64,000 nt of DNA. Origin: Sphagnum compactum. Its lineage: Eukaryota > Bryophyta > Sphagnopsida > Sphagnales. Shown here in pieces: positions 12,101 through 25,609 of the stretch (its first letter is position 1; every line of letters starts with the position of its first letter). The position numbers and the translations under genes were made by a program. The stretch is taken from contig OZ234495.1 in NCBI GenBank assembly GCA_965153455.1, positions 14,070,875 through 14,134,874 on the forward strand, written 5' to 3'. The notes beneath the pieces were generated by a model, which made no database searches, was not told the origin of the DNA, and saw only the letters and a program-made list of their open reading frames with translations.

Positions 12101-14874
12101 GTAGTAGGGCTGAAAACCACCTCAATTGCTGCTGCAGGAGGAACCACCGGCAGCAATGAGGTTGTTGGGCTTGGTTGTTGTTGTTGTTGTGGGTTCCTTG
12201 CACAATTGACCTCTCCATGTGATCTCCACTTCTTGCTTGACATGGATGTTGTTTGTGGTGAGGATGGCAACAAATCACAACTCCTTGCTGCAAGCACTGC
12301 TGAATTCAACGCTGATGGAGAAACAAAAGGCTCCAAGGTTTCATATTCTCCATAATTAGTACTGCTGCTCAGTACTGGACACCCAGAACTTAGCAACTGG
12401 TTTTGTGAAATGGCAGGTACAGATGGAACTGGGAGCTGAGGACTAAGAGGCTCAGGTACCTCTTTGAAATCTGGAAACTCTGTGACAATATTCTCTGGAA
12501 TGTCTCCAAAAGAAAATGACAATGATCGCCTTGCAGCTTGATGCGTCCGTGACTTACTTACCTCGTACATCTTCTGATTGAAATCTGGATGGGTTCCACT
12601 AGTACTGGAGGCTTTTGCAAACCTCTCTGAAGATGATGATGCCATAGCAGACAGGCTTGTACTAGGCAAAGTAGCAGTCATCAGTTTGGATTTGAGCTTT
12701 TCCATGGATGACGAAGATGATGCTGCCTCATCTGTCTTGCAGGATCTTGTTGTTGATCCTTTCGTATCCAGGGAATTGCAAGAAGATTTCAAATCTACTG
12801 CTTTTTTTTTGCTCTGGCGAGCATTCAAGCAGGGAGGAGGTGAGAGAGAACATGCATGGCTTCCCAGTCTTGGGGCTACAGTGCTGTTGCTATCAGCATT
12901 CTGCATATGGTCTTCTTCGCATTTGTATTTGCATGATGACTCACGAAAGGAAACAGAACCTCGATTGAGAGGTGAAGCAGCATCTATTTGTGCTGCACTG
13001 GAGATCATCATCACTGTTTCTTCTTCACTGTCCCCTCTTAATCCATTGCAGCTGGTTCTAGACCTCGACCAACCCCGATGCTCTTTGCTGCCACCACTCT
13101 GCAGTTCGGTGAAAGTACTGCTGCTGCTAAACCCTAAACCCCGGCTTCTCAATTTCCTTGCCGTTTTTTCACTTGCAACCACTATTCTCTGCTGACCTTG
13201 AGAAAGTGTACCTGCATTTCTACTGTGAAAATCAGGAAGAGATGGAGTACTGGGTGCTGTTAGTTGCTGCTGCAGATCATGTGATGAAGTTCGGGATCGA
13301 ATGCTGCTGGTGGGGTGCTGCATATAGGGCTCCAAGACCTTCACAGTCACTGCCGTTTGATCAAGAAGGCAAGATGCTGCTGCTGCTGCTGTGCCCAGTT
13401 TCTTTGTTGATGAACTCCTCAGGAGCAATGATGATGACATTTGGTTGTGTGACTTTGATGCAGCAGCAGGGAGTGAAGTTGTTGAAGGGCTCAAATATTG
13501 ATCATGGCGAAGAAGAGATGAAGAAGAAGAAGAAGAAGAACAGTGGTTCGGTGGCAGTTTTACTATCAATGATTGCAGCTTGTCATCTTTCTTTTCCAGA
13601 AGCAGCAGATTTAGGCTCTCTTCTTGCACAATGTCCAATGAAGCTTCAGATCCATGACCATCTCTAGCTTGTGTAGCTAGAATCAATTCCTCCTCCTCCT
13701 GTTGTGAGCTCCACAGCTGTGATTTCTGTCCTGCATCATGATCCACCTGAATCTTCTTCCCTGGGTCCTTGACTCCCTCATCAGCTACCAGACCTACAAG
13801 CTTGCTGCAGCTTCTTCCAGTATCATCTGTCTCATCATCTAAGTTGCACAAAAGTAACTCCTGAAGAAGCATTGCAGGCGACTCTGATTGCTCATATTCT
13901 AGTGGAACATTTTCTTCAAAGCATGAAGAAGTGATCACTGATGATCTGTTATCAGCAGCAGCAGAATCAATGTCCATCAGCTCCGCCGCACAGCTGCTTC
14001 TCGGGTCATGGTGAGACATGATTCTTCCTGCAGCAGCATTAGGCAGAGACTCCAAGCCCATAAGTCGAGCCACCACCCCCGGCACTCTCTTCTTGCCAAG
14101 AACCATGGGAGAAGAAGAAGTGCTGTGGAAATCAGCTGCTGATGCAGGGGTCAAGAAATTCTGGCCTGGCATTGGAGATGCTCTTCTTCTATTTTCTTCA
14201 TCAGCCTGCAGCAAAAACCACGGATCTTCCAAAATAGTATGAGCCTGCAAATCTTCACAGAGACATACATACCCATCCTCCTGGAGATGGATCATAGCTA
14301 CAGACATGGATCACTACAACAGCTTGCTTGATAATGAAGCTTCGAAGGTAGAATCCGGTTACTAGGTCCTTCAATGTCCAGCAAAATTCCAGACATCAAT
14401 CTAGAAGAATGGGAAAGAGTTGTTACCTGCAGGAACTGAGAAGAAGCTGATGATCCTGGTGCAGTTGCATGGCGATCTTCCAGCTGCTTCAGACTCCTCT
14501 TGGAGAAATTGTCGCCAACTACAACACCTGGGAAGTCTGTTTCCATGCGTACAAGAATGTAAAGAAACAGATGCTACTTCTCTGACAAGAGTGCGGAAAA
14601 GATGTGCAACACAATGGACGCAAAGGCCGATTACGAGGTGTGGGAAAATTGTTAGGGTACCTGGAGGTAAGTGGTGACGCCTGGATGCTAGCGAGAAGCG
14701 CTTGGTTGGATTCCACTCGAACAGATGGAAGAAGGCACTCACACATGAACCCCCCACGACTCTTGCGGGAGATTGCATGCCGGTGTGGAAATTAGACGGA
14801 GGAGGAGTCGATGCTGATGATGCTGATGATGCTGCTGATCTGCCCTCTGCTGCTGCTGCTGCTGCCGCCATCAT
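9177..14874 (-). CDS. TRM: TRM/LONGIFOLIA-type protein (DUF3741 and DUF4378)
   Basis: TON1-recruiting-motif proteins bring TON1 and PP2A-type complexes to microtubules and control division plane and cell elongation. Five exons on the minus strand: 14874-14661, 14527-14427, 14244-10747, 10585-10369 and 10150-9177, giving 1667 residues with consistent phase. N-terminus: poly-Ala, then CVSAFFHLFEWNPTKRF, matching the conserved first motif of the family. RVPGVVARLMGLESLP (residues 158-173) is the DUF3741 signature. Then follow about 1000 low-complexity Ser/Gln/Ala-rich residues. PSPVSILDSPF is a further conserved motif. The DUF4378 C-terminus (about 1530-1645) has LLFDSLNEAL, SLIDRDM and GIGKWRYYEQE. 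Exon 3 may instead start at 14205, removing 13 residues. The length exceeds that of most angiosperm members because of the Ser-rich middle. Confidence 0.9.
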
Positions 14875-16420
14875 CTAATCACGTTTGTTTCTCCGCGCGC
14901 GCGAGCGCGTCAGAGCCGAAGAATCACAATTCTACAGTCTTCCTCCTCAAAACAACAAGCCCCTAACAGTGCCAATTATGTCTACAGGCCTGATAACACA
15001 AAATGATGCAATGGAATCGGAACACTACGAAATACTTCATGATCTACGGAGGAGCTTCTTCAACATCAGAATCCAAATCCTGCTGCTGCTGGTCGATGCA
15101 GACGTAGTGCGAGTCCGATGACCTTCATAATCATCTTCCACATCTTCATCAGCAACAGCAGCAGCAACTAACTACCCATCAAGACCCGCCGCGACATTAC
15201 AAAGCAACCTCATCACATCACGAAGCTCCGTCGAAAAAACGCGCGCGCACGCTCATACAAAACGCCAACATGAAGAATCAAATGGAAAATGAACTAATTT
15301 TCTTCTTAATTTTGATGATGAAAACAATCTTGGATCATCATGATCTTACAGTTGTGGTTGTCGCATGAAGAAGAATCTGAATGAGTATGTTTCTTGCTGC
15401 GACGAGTATCAATCATGCATGAAGTAGACGTAATTGCATCCGGCAGCATTCATGATGCAATGCAAATGCATGAATGCTGCTGCTCTACTTCTTCTTCCCA
15501 CTTTACTACTCCAATTACTACTACTAGCCTACTAGCCTACTACAAGAACAAGAACAAGAACAAGAACCTGAACTCAACTTGAAGCCGTGAAATTTTTATT
15601 TTATTTTGGAGCCAAACTGGTCACTGGTGATTATTTCCCTGACCATGTTGCTTGGGACTTTTTTTTAAAAAAGCAAAATGGCGAATTTTCGCCGCACAAA
15701 AAATCACTGATTTGGAAAGAAGATGTAGAAACACTGGCAATGACACCTATGGAAATGTAGCCAAATATTGCTATAAGCCAAATATGAACTATGTCTAAAA
15801 ATCTTTAATCATCTTTCTACATATATTTGGCTATATACACTGATCCTAAAACCAAGCATAGAAATCTGGCGATTCAAATTATTGTTATTTTCTCTCACTT
15901 CTCGCGATTGAAAACCTGCACACCCACACACACACCCCCACACCAAAAAACAACAACAACTCATTTTCGAATTTTGATTTTATATTTCGCTTTTTTGGCT
16001 AAATTTCGCCAGTGAAGAAATAAAAATAAAAGGGCTGATCTGATGAAGAAGAAGAAGAACCCAAGAAGAAGATCGTTGGAGCAAGCAACAAGAAAAAAGA
16101 GGACGAGGAACAAATTAAAACGCGACTTTAAATGCCACAAAACCCCAGTTGTACAACGACAACAGCTACTAACGCGATCTCTCTCTCTCTCTCTCTCTAC
16201 TAGAAACCCATTACAACTATTACAACCATTGCTGCTGCTTTGCTGCAGCAGCTACTGCGTCCCGGAGTACGAGGAACAAAAAAAGCTCGTCGCGACGAGT
16301 AAAGACGGCGGCCGGCGGCAGAAGACGACCGACGACGACGACAACGCAGTCAGGACAAGAGGACGTAACGAAACGGGAATTTCTTTCCTGTGTGATCGCT
16401 GACCGAATGTTTTTTAAAAA
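14875..16420 (-). promoter_or_regulatory. Upstream/leader region of the TRM gene
   Basis: Read on the minus strand, this segment contains GC-richer DNA near 16260-16370 and a (GA)n run (CT on plus, about 16179-16198). It also has alternating GCGCGC words at 14896-14910 and 15240-15250, typical of a plant 5' leader. The diverged repeat copy B (15700-16010) is inserted within it. No start site can be fixed from the sequence, and the short open frames here look like shadows or possible upstream ORFs. Confidence 0.4.
15700..16010 (-). repeat. Dispersed AT-rich repeat, copy B
   Basis: On the minus strand this reads in the same order as 1080-1300. Shared words include AATTCGAAAATGAG, TTTCAATCGCGAGAAGTGAG, CGCCAGATTT and AAAGATGATTAAAGATTTTT, ending with repeated TTTGGCTA words. 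It lies in the upstream region of the TRM gene and has no coding content. Confidence 0.5.
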
Positions 16421-18490
16421 AAGTGAAAAAAACCAGACCGTAGTAAAAAAACAACTTTCTAGTAAACTTCTTTTACCCGGGAGGAATAATAACTTCGGGG
16501 TTATTTTTTAACCCTGGTCTATAATTTTACACCTACTACACAAACTCGTACCAATGTTATTTTTAGCCACAAGGGTTTAAGTATTAGGACTCAAACTCTG
16601 ACCGATGTTATTTTTAACTACAAGGGTTCCAGTATTAATTGTGGTATTAATAATATACATAGAGAGGGTGTTGAATAGGCTTGTGTGTAAGTGTGCAGAA
16701 AAATTGTTATGGCCAATGAAATTGATGGATTTGGTGGTCTGAATTTTCATTTTTCCTTAGTTATGTTGACTCAACTAAGCTATCTTGAGTTAACTATAGT
16801 AGTCAATGTGGAAAGTAATAGTTATTTCCCAACAAGCATAGCACATTACTTGTGCACTTTTTCCTTTTTTTTGAATTCAATTTTGTGATTTGGTGAAAGT
16901 TCTCAAGTCGTGTAGGTGTTGGCAAAAATACCAATGTCGTAAACTAAACTTTCACAAAATTCAATTACATTAGAATTAGGGTGATTGGAACAAAGATTTG
17001 TAACCTTCGACTAGAAGGCTCTTTCAATTTCGGGCCAAACTAATAAATTATATATAACTTATGAAATGTCCCAAACTGGTGGCACATCAAGGAAGGAACC
17101 GTACCTGACGATTCTGCAGGTTTTCAGGTATCATTAAATGGCAGAATTGGTCACCATGGGATGCTGATTCAACCCCATTTTTAATTTACCTATACAACTC
17201 ACTTCACAATTCACCAAACTTAATTTATGACTTACTTACAATTCTTTTTAACTGTTCGCTCTAGCGATCGAATCGCGCCATAACCGTGCGTCACTTGGAT
17301 GAGACATACAGAGGTGTACCGGAAGCACCTTGCATGTTTGAGAGGCGAATCGGGGGACTAAGAATTCGGATGCCAGATTCTGTCATACCACAATAAATGT
17401 ACCACTGGGGAAAACGGTACAAGAGATAAAAGGTTTTGATGGGGGGGGGGGGGGGGGGGTTGTTCTATCCAAAACCCTAGCCCCTCCAACTCAACTTTAT
17501 TATATATAAAACATTCATTCATCATTTATTATATTGAAGGATCTAGTTGACATTGCTCTCAAAGGTAGTAGCAGTCTTTAGTGTTAATAGATGGAGTTTG
17601 TAATTAATTAGTGGAGGGGGGGGTTGTTAGGTAGGGTGTGTAGAGAATTGATATATGGCCTTAAAAAATTGATTCCAACCACATAAAGAGATTGTAATAT
17701 ATGCTTTTTTTCTCTTGGTTTTCAAAGAGAATAATATTCCACCCAGCCTCATAAAAGAGATTGAGATTGCATCTTTTTTTTAATTTTTTAAGAAAAAAAT
17801 AAGGAATCCTCAATCCTCTTTTGCTCACATTATCTATTATGAATATAGAACCTCTTGGGGGGAGGGGGAGCCAATCTCCACTTGGATGAATATGGTTAGA
17901 TTCTGTACATGTGAAAATCTTCCATCAACCCAAATCAGATCTATTGTTGAACCCCACTTCGAAGGTTAAACTAATTTTAAAAATTATATATTGTGATGCT
18001 ATCTATTCTCACGACTAGTGAGTTTTTCAAAGTCCTTATATCCATAATAATAATACTCCAAAGCCACGTCCATATATTAGTATATTAGCTCAAATTTTGA
18101 GATGTTGGGGTTTGAGTGTTTTAAAATTTGTAAAGTTTTTGGCAAGAAATTACAATTAAATGAAATAGTGAGATCTCAAGCATCCCAAAATTACATGTGT
18201 GGGCGACCTACTTACCTGGATATATGCCTTACTCCTAATGGATGGATTGATATTTGGATTAGGATGGCAAGTGGGTTCTCATTCATGTAAAAGCTTGGGT
18301 GTTGATGTATATATATAATAAGGGTTCTAGTTTCGCTAACCCAATTATGACTGTGGTTAAAACCTTAATGCAACATTATTAGGTTAATAATGGAAACCAA
18401 GCATCTATCTAAATGGGAAGAGTATGGTACATTATCACTATGGTCAGCTTTCTCAAGACTAATATTACTACTACTCCTTTACTTCATTCA
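16421..18490. other. Gene-free AT-rich block
   Basis: No protein homology is visible. A two-copy 51-bp tandem duplication (word CCAATGTTATTTTTA at 16551, CCGATGTTATTTTTA at 16602) sits near the edge. A 19-base G run lies at 17441-17459. The remainder is unstructured AT-rich DNA. Confidence 0.5.
17441..17459 (+). repeat. G19 homopolymer
   Basis: Nineteen consecutive G residues between TTTTGAT and TTGTTC. It could form G-quadruplex structures, and the length may be imprecise for sequencing reasons. Confidence 0.8.
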
Positions 18491-18496
18491 CACTCT

Positions 18497-18830
18497 TACA
18501 TAAGGCAAGGATATTGTGATTAGATTCATGATAGGGTATAGTAGCTTAATGGATTTTGGCCCCTAGGTAATAATAATAATAGGTCTTTTTTTTTATATGA
18601 GGATTTTTTGAAAGATGATATTTTGGCTTGTGTTGAAACTTGAGATTAGTTACAGAGTTATAATATCTTGAAAAATTTTGGTTTCTTTTTTTTAGAGGAG
18701 TTTTTGAAGATTATATTTTTACATGGTGAAATATATTGGGTTTCCATAATTCTTCTTTTTGCCTTAAGATAATATTAAATGTAAATGGCAAGGTCACACT
18801 GTGGTACACCCCTTGATTTTAATAACACAA
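18497..18830 (+). repeat. Dispersed repeat R1, copy 1
   Basis: One of three copies in the window. Diagnostic order: GGCAAGGATATTGTG, TAGATTCATGATAGGGTATAGTAGC, GGATTTTGGCCCCTAGGTAA, GAAAGATGATATTTTGGC, TTGTGTTGAAACTTGAGATTAG, then TGGTGAAATAT and GGTCACACTGTGG. Copies 2 (22000-22335, minus) and 3 (40315-40560, plus) follow the same order. It has no open frame and no obvious terminal repeats, so it is probably a non-autonomous transposon or LTR fragment. Confidence 0.8.
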
Positions 18831-21800
18831 TAATTGAGATTTGTTGTTGGAGACAAAGGCATCTACAGGGGAGGAGGATTTTTTAAAAAAAATTGTTTGT
18901 CCCGATGCATGCTTTCGGGATTAGTCTGGCTGGACCGAAAATTCAGGTAAGTGACGACATGCATGTCCTTTGGGATTAGCTGGGCTCGACCGAAAAGTCC
19001 GGTAAAGTGACGACGTGCCAACCGACTGCATGAGAATTTTCAAAATTAATTAATCAGACAGACACCTGCTTCTTCTCAATTTGAAAAAAAACTCTGCAAC
19101 TTAGAAGCTCACCGAACATGAGTTGACAGACACCAGAAGAAGAATCGTAACTAAAATTATTTTCATGGCTCCGACAATCTCTTTCTTTCTCTCACGTGCT
19201 TTACTTATACACGCAATCTCAGCTCTTCATTCTAAGACCTTTGTTTGTTTGTTTGTTTGTTTTTTGAAAAACTTATTTGTATTTGGTTGTTCAGCTACCG
19301 AAACTCACTCACCTCAGTGACACCTGCAAACCCATCGGTCAGTCTTGATATGAAAATGAAGGAAGAAAGAAAATGTATGTAAACAGTACCCCATGAAACT
19401 GAGCATGGCAGTAGTACTTAAACCACACAACAAATGAAGAGTATGAGCCCAAAGAGAATATTCATTTTGAAAATATTTTGAACATAGACTTAAAATATTT
19501 TTTAAATATGTTTTAAATATGTCAATATTTCATAACATGTTTTTTAAATGTTTTTTTTAATCTTGTGTGTTTTCCTAAAATATAGAAAGAGTGACCTCCC
19601 CAGGCGCACACACACACACTGGGGTTGCACTACAACAATTTACACCAGATAAAAGAGGATAAAAGAATATTGGGCAGCTCTAGTTTCATGTGAATGCAAT
19701 AAACAAGGATCTGAGTGTTGTGTCTTGTGTCCCTATTTTGGTTTTTGAGCTTAGATCCCCCCACCCTTCACATGCGCAAAGGGTTTCTTTGGGGTTTCTT
19801 TTACCAAACAAACACTCTGTTTTTAAATGGTTGCACTAGTTTTTATATTTGTGTTTTGAGCATTGTGTATTTCACTTTATTTTAATAACAACTTAGAAGG
19901 GGGGGAGGGTTAGTTCTTTTGGGAACCCTCAAGGGGATTTTCCTTACAAAATTGTTAGTGAGCTGAAGCCTTCATGGCTTCAAGCTTCAATAAAAGCTTG
20001 GAGTCATGCATTGAATGGGGGCTTCAAACATCATCATTGTTGCATCCATATTACATCATGTGGAACAAAGCCTAAAAGTGAAAAAATTACATCTACAAAT
20101 GTGTTGAAACTATTGATGAACTTCATGAAAATTTGCATTTGATTGAAGTGATGATACCATATATGGTTTTTCTTCACAACTCTCTTCCTATCCTTTTATG
20201 TATCTCATGTAAAAAGGTACTCAAATAGTCTTCTAACATAGTTCACAACAATATAAAAAGGTGGGGAGGGGTTTGTCCTTTGGAAGGTGGCCATCCTAAC
20301 CGCCATCACACTTTTAATATAATGCTTGAATCAATCATGTTAGGGTTGCAATACATTTGTTTGATATTCATTGCCATCATGTGTGTTTTGAAGCTGCAAA
20401 TTAATATAGTTTCACATAACTTGAAACATTATTTATTTTATCCCTTTTGTGCCACCCAATTTGTAGTCATAGAAAATTGAACCAATGAATAAATTGGTTA
20501 CTACCTAGTGGATGGACATCAAACACATTATTGTTGTGAATACGTAATGGAGAAATTGGAATTCGATGGTCATTGATCATGTATACCTTTTAATAAACAA
20601 ACTTGACTAAACAAATTTGTCCATATAAACAAATTAAGGATGGGTGATTCAACTATCTTGTCTATAAGCAAATACATGGACTATTTTTCAATATTATGTA
20701 AAGAAGATTGTGTCTTTGTCAAGGATTTGCATTGACATATATCCATTGCAATATGAGCTTCAATGGGCTCCCATCGATATGTTGCTAACTCGCACTTTGT
20801 CCCACCAGAAAAAAGGTGAAAAAAATTTGCACGAGTTCTACTAATTGGGTCACAAAATAGTTTTTTCCTTAGACTTTCCTTTCCTGCTAAGTAATGTGAG
20901 GCCATGACGTATTTTCTGCTGAATAGCTATATTACAAGCCAACAATGAAAGCCAACAATATGTTGAAAATCATGTTGTTAGCCAGCCCATATTCAGAGTA
21001 GCCAGGAAATTGATTGCTGAAAGCCAAATCAAGCACAAATCATCACTGACTACTTGAACAGATTCAACATCACCAACCACCAGGCTGAAGAAGATTTACA
21101 TTAGGACACAAAATTGTGATCTTTTTACAAAGAAGGGTGTCATAGGCTAATGTCTTATTGGCATCAAATTCTGCTCAAGCTTTCACAATAATTTTGTGTA
21201 CTTGGACTGATTAAAGCATTGCTTGGAAGAAGGTTCTAGTTACTCAGTGGGTGGGGCCCTGTTTCATTTAGGGTAACTGTCAAAGGACTGGGGAACTCCG
21301 GTAATGACCACCCTCAAGGTGGTTATTTCAGGGACCCCGACTCCAAGGGAGTTAGAGTAGATCGGCTGGTGATTGAACACTTCAGCACTCAGGGGAGGCC
21401 AGATCCAAGGGGAGGGCTCCATTGTTTCTGGTGTCCAAACAAAACTTGAACCCCTCGTCTTGGCGCATCTGACACACTAACAATCGTCAAAAATGGATTA
21501 GAAATGAGAAAGTTACAGGCCCCCCAAAGTAAAAGGGGTCAAGAATTCAAATAAGCAAACCATTGAACATTACAAAGGTCAGTTCCCAAACACCCAAAAA
21601 TTTCCTTGTATGTTGTTCTGTTGCTATCAGAGTTCCAAAATGATTTGTAAAACTTTAGATGGTACTTGTATAGCACTTTAAATCATTTAAAATGAGTAAA
21701 AAATATGAAAGTTATGAAATTTGAAAATAAGAGGGGTCCAAAGAAAAGAAAAGAAAAAAAATTGCAGTTCATCAGTTGGAAAGATTATTTTTTTTCTTGT

Positions 21801-21999
21801 TATTTTTTCATTAATCTTTTTCCTTTGCACTTCAAAGTTGATTTCTAGAGCTTGAGGTAGAGCTCCAACAACATTTTAAATCACTCAAAATGAAGCACAT
21901 ATGATGAAGATATAAATAAGTGTTCAGTCATAGGCAGGCGATCAATGAAAGGTCAGTCTACCCTACCCAACCTAACGTCCCACCTGATGAAGTCCAGCT
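18831..21999. other. Gene-free block with short tandem duplication
   Basis: A 55-bp tandem pair lies at about 18901-19015. The word GGGATTAG starts at 18917 and 18972, each copy followed by a 'GG(A/C)TCGACCGAAAA'-type stretch. This resembles plant LTR-retrotransposon termini. A GC-richer patch at 21240-21480 has short internal complementarities but no recognisable gene. No coding homology was found elsewhere. Confidence 0.5.
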
Positions 22000-22335
22000 G
22001 ATGAAGCATCTCGACAAAGAAACAACAAAGGGTGTGTCACACTGTGGCCTAGCCATTTGCAGTAAAAGCAACTTAAGGCAGAAGAAGAATTATGAAAATA
22101 CAAATATTTCACCATGCAAAAATCCTTTACAAGAAACCAAAATCCTTCACAATATCATAACTGTGTCTATAACTAATATCTCAAGTTTCAACACAAGCCC
22201 AAAATATCATGTTTCAAAAATCCTCATATAAAAATAGACCTATTATTGTTACCTAGGGGCCAAAATCCCTTAAGCTACTATACTCTATAATGAATCTAAG
22301 CACAATATCCTTGCCTTGGTAGGCAATGCCAAAAT
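22000..22335 (-). repeat. Dispersed repeat R1, copy 2 (inverted)
   Basis: The reverse complement reads GCATTGCCTACCAAGGCAAGGATATTGTG and continues through the same words as copies 1 and 3, ending in a GGCCACAGTGTGACACACCC-like stretch that matches copy 1. It shares with copy 3 the palindromic CCTTGCCTACCAAGGCA-like edge missing from copy 1, so copy 1 is truncated or diverged at that end. Confidence 0.8.
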
Positions 22336-24560
22336 GCCTGATGAAGTGTCAATTGACTTTCAAAAAACAATCATAATCAAAGAATCATCAGGTTTCGATC
22401 ATTTCAAAAACCTTCAAAAGAATTGACAGTTTGGGTTTGAGATGCTCTTTGTGTGGGTGGATGTGGAAAGAGCATCTCCACCCACAAAAACAAAATACCC
22501 TTTTGTGGCCAAGTATTCTAGCACCAATTTTTCCGATGATCGGTTCTCAGAGTGACCATCAAACCGACCCAACCCTAGGCCATGTTGTTCTGCACCTTAG
22601 TAAGCCTTTTAATGTGAGGTCCTCAGTCCCAACCATGCCTTCAGCTAAACGTGTGGTTAAACTAGGCCCTGGGGACCTCCCCTTGAAGGCTTAGTAAGGT
22701 AGAGAACCAACCTTAGGGGTGCAGAATTGGCACTTCCCTTTAAAACACAGCCGATTTTGCAATTTAAATCGACTGGAAAATGGCAGGATATTACATACAT
22801 ATCACCTACCCAGTGATTTTCTTTCCGAATTTTTTTGTCATTTTTTTCCAACCATAAAATGGGAAGATTTTTGGAGAACTGTAGGTAGCCAAAAGTATAT
22901 TTAAATTTTTTTTCCTTTCATATTTTGTTAATGGCCAAATTTGTAATGCAACACCTAATAAGTATCATAGTAGTACCTTGGTGGCTTTGGCACAAATTCT
23001 ATTATTTTTGGAAATGCCCAAATTTTCAGAAATCAGTTTTTCTCAAAAGAAAAAAAAAATTGTGAAAGAGGCACCTTTTGCAATATTCTGATATATTTTA
23101 TTTTCAAAATGGAATCTTCAAAATTAATTAATTATTCAACAAACGATGTGCCTGTACAATGGTGTTCCATGAGACTTTGAAGTTTTTCCTAACAAGATGG
23201 GCTTACTCGGGCATTAATTTAATGAATTGCCTTACAATTTAGGCTTGTGGAAGCATAATTTCAGAGGCCTTTGCTTTATTAAGTGAAAATGTTTTCTTTT
23301 TAAAAAAGTCTAATAATGTAAACTATAAATAAATAAAGCCCTCAAATATTTCACCCTGTATGTGTCCCACTAAGTACGTCCAAGGGCAAGCATTTTTTTA
23401 TTTTTTATTTTTTAAAATTTTGGACCACACCAAGTGTCAATGTCTTCTTTATAGGCTATTTAGACTTGTCACTTAACAATTTTGCTTATCAATTTACTCG
23501 GTTACTTTTTTTTTAGTAGCCGTTGATTGTCCATAAGGGTCAAATCTCCAATACCCATTTTGAGAATCGTTGGTTGTACTGCCTATGTAGGGCAGCCTTT
23601 TTCTTTTTGCACAATTTTCATATAAGTGCAAAAAATATAATGGAAAAGGGATTTTCCACCACAATTTCCCCTTTCTTTAGGGAATTTTTTGTCAGATTTC
23701 CAAAAAACAAATTTTGAAATTTTTTTTGCCATATTTCCCTTCTACTACGTCTAGCTTGGTAGCAGTTTTTGTGTGTATTTTTTTAAATGTAGAGATAGGT
23801 TCTAGGAACTTGTAGCCATTTAATGCGAGATCCCTCTTGGTTTTTTCTTAATTAAAAATTAAAACCTGATATAGGGCAGCTTATAGGAAAAAAAAAATTT
23901 AATTGTTTCCTTTTTTTGTCTTTTTTCTATCATAAACATGTCTAGGGGTTTGGGATTGATAACCCACCAAGATGAAATTCTAATCATCCGGGTAGGTTAT
24001 TAAAAAAAATTGAATACTCAACCAACTCATAAGGGCCTTGCCATTTCATGGAATGATATGTACAAGGCAACAAGGCAGGTTATATCTTCTGGTTTTCAAA
24101 GAATCAATTATCCACTCGGAGGTTATCGATACCCAGGCTGATAACTGAGCTTACCATGCAAATTAAACCCATATGTATAAATTTCATAGAAAATAAAGTT
24201 ATCCTTAGTGTCATTTGTAAAAGTTCATTCCCAGTTAAGCATTTGATGCCCTATTATGCCAAAACTGGTCGTTCTCGCCCCCTAATCGCCAGACTTTACA
24301 GATAACTTTAATATATTATGCAATTTGTAAAGTGTGAATCATTTAGGTTTGACAATTGTTGTTTAGCGTTTAGGGTCACATGAGTTGGCATTGGTGTCAT
24401 ATTTAGGGCTTATTAACTTATCTACCACATATAAATATAGATATTAAAAGCACATTAATATTGGGCTTCTAAAACATAACTACCAACATAAAGTAGTGCA
24501 AATGTTTGTTGACTTATTATTATGTTTAAGTTAAAAACATAAAATTTCTTGCCCTATCTA
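22336..24560. other. Gene-free AT-rich block with small foldbacks
   Basis: Two small inverted structures are visible. GAGATGCTCT (about 22439) pairs with AGAGCATCTC (about 22470). ACCTTAGTAAGCCTT (about 22594) pairs with AAGGCTTAGTAAGGT (about 22686) inside a GC-richer patch. The remainder is unstructured AT-rich DNA without coding homology. Confidence 0.45.
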
Positions 24561-24599
24561 GTTATATATGGGCTACCAACCTGCCTAGCCATGGGTTTA

Positions 24600-24975
24600 A
24601 GTACGGGTTACCCAGGGAGTTATCAGGAGTTACCTAAGGAACTATTGAGGGGCTAACTAGTGGTTTTTTAATTTTAGGAGATACCTAGGGACTATTTATG
24701 GGGGGCTACATAGGACTTATTTAGGGACTACCTAAAGGCTTTTTAAGAGTTCAGAAATATTTATGGGGGTTATTTTTGGGGTTCCCTAAGGGATGATTTA
24801 GGGGATACTTAGAGACTACCTTGGTTGGGATGCCTAGGGATTTTGTAAGTAAAGGGATACCTAGGGGGCTACTTATGGACTTACATAAGATGTTATTTAA
24901 CGATTACATAAGGAGTTCAGCAAATTTGACTTTAGGGTACTTAGAGTCCTACATAGGACTTATCATAGGGGCTAT
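24600..24975 (+). repeat. Degenerate array of CTACCTAGGGA-like words
   Basis: About 370 bases are built from variants of 'GAC/GGCTA(C)CTAGGGACTTATTTA'. Examples are GATACCTAGGGACTATTTA, GGCTACATAGGACTTATTTA, GGGACTACCTAAAGG, GATGCCTAGGGA and GGATACCTAGGGGGCTACTTA. Word spacing is irregular, roughly 15-40 bases, which indicates an old decayed short-unit tandem array. Confidence 0.65.
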
Positions 24976-25609
24976 TAAAATCTTAGTTTAACATCATAAT
25001 CAAACCCCTTAATCCTTATCCCACTCATAATTAAACCCCTCAACCAAGAGTGCCATCCAAAATTTAAATCTTCAACCTTGTGCAAAAAGGGTTTCCATAA
25101 CCTTTGCTTCAAACCCATATGTTTTGTCTTATGGGTGAAACTATATAACTAGGAGCACCTCACATTTATTTTTTCTTTCTTTCACTTTTCACTCAAGTTG
25201 AAGGATTTTCTCATTTGAAGATCATGGCTTCATTTTCAAACCATGGTTCTAGTTTTACAAGAGATAGTTCTAATACTTCCGGATCAAATAGTTTTAGCTT
25301 TTCATCCTGAAGTGACGATGGGATGCAAGAGATGTTTGTAAACATGGATAGACATAAACAATGTGCTTTTGCAGCTACAATTGTTGCTACCAATTCATAT
25401 GACATGTTCAATGCCAATGAGTTAAAGGAGGGCATGGGTCATTGAGTGGATTTAGGTGTGGGAGTTCGGGATGTGCTTGCTACTATGTGAGCAACACCAG
25501 AATTGTTCAAAACTTTAAACCAACTTCACTTTGGCCAAGTTGACAAGTTGGCATTACTAATGGCACCCACCATTGTGCACCATGCATGATTTACATGTGA
25601 GCATCACAT

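Noticed and set aside
21240-21480. Possible SINE or tRNA-derived element (GC-richer patch with a box-B-like GGGTTCAAGTTTT on minus)
   Set aside because: Box B is imperfect and no convincing box A or poly-A/T tail was found at the right spacing.
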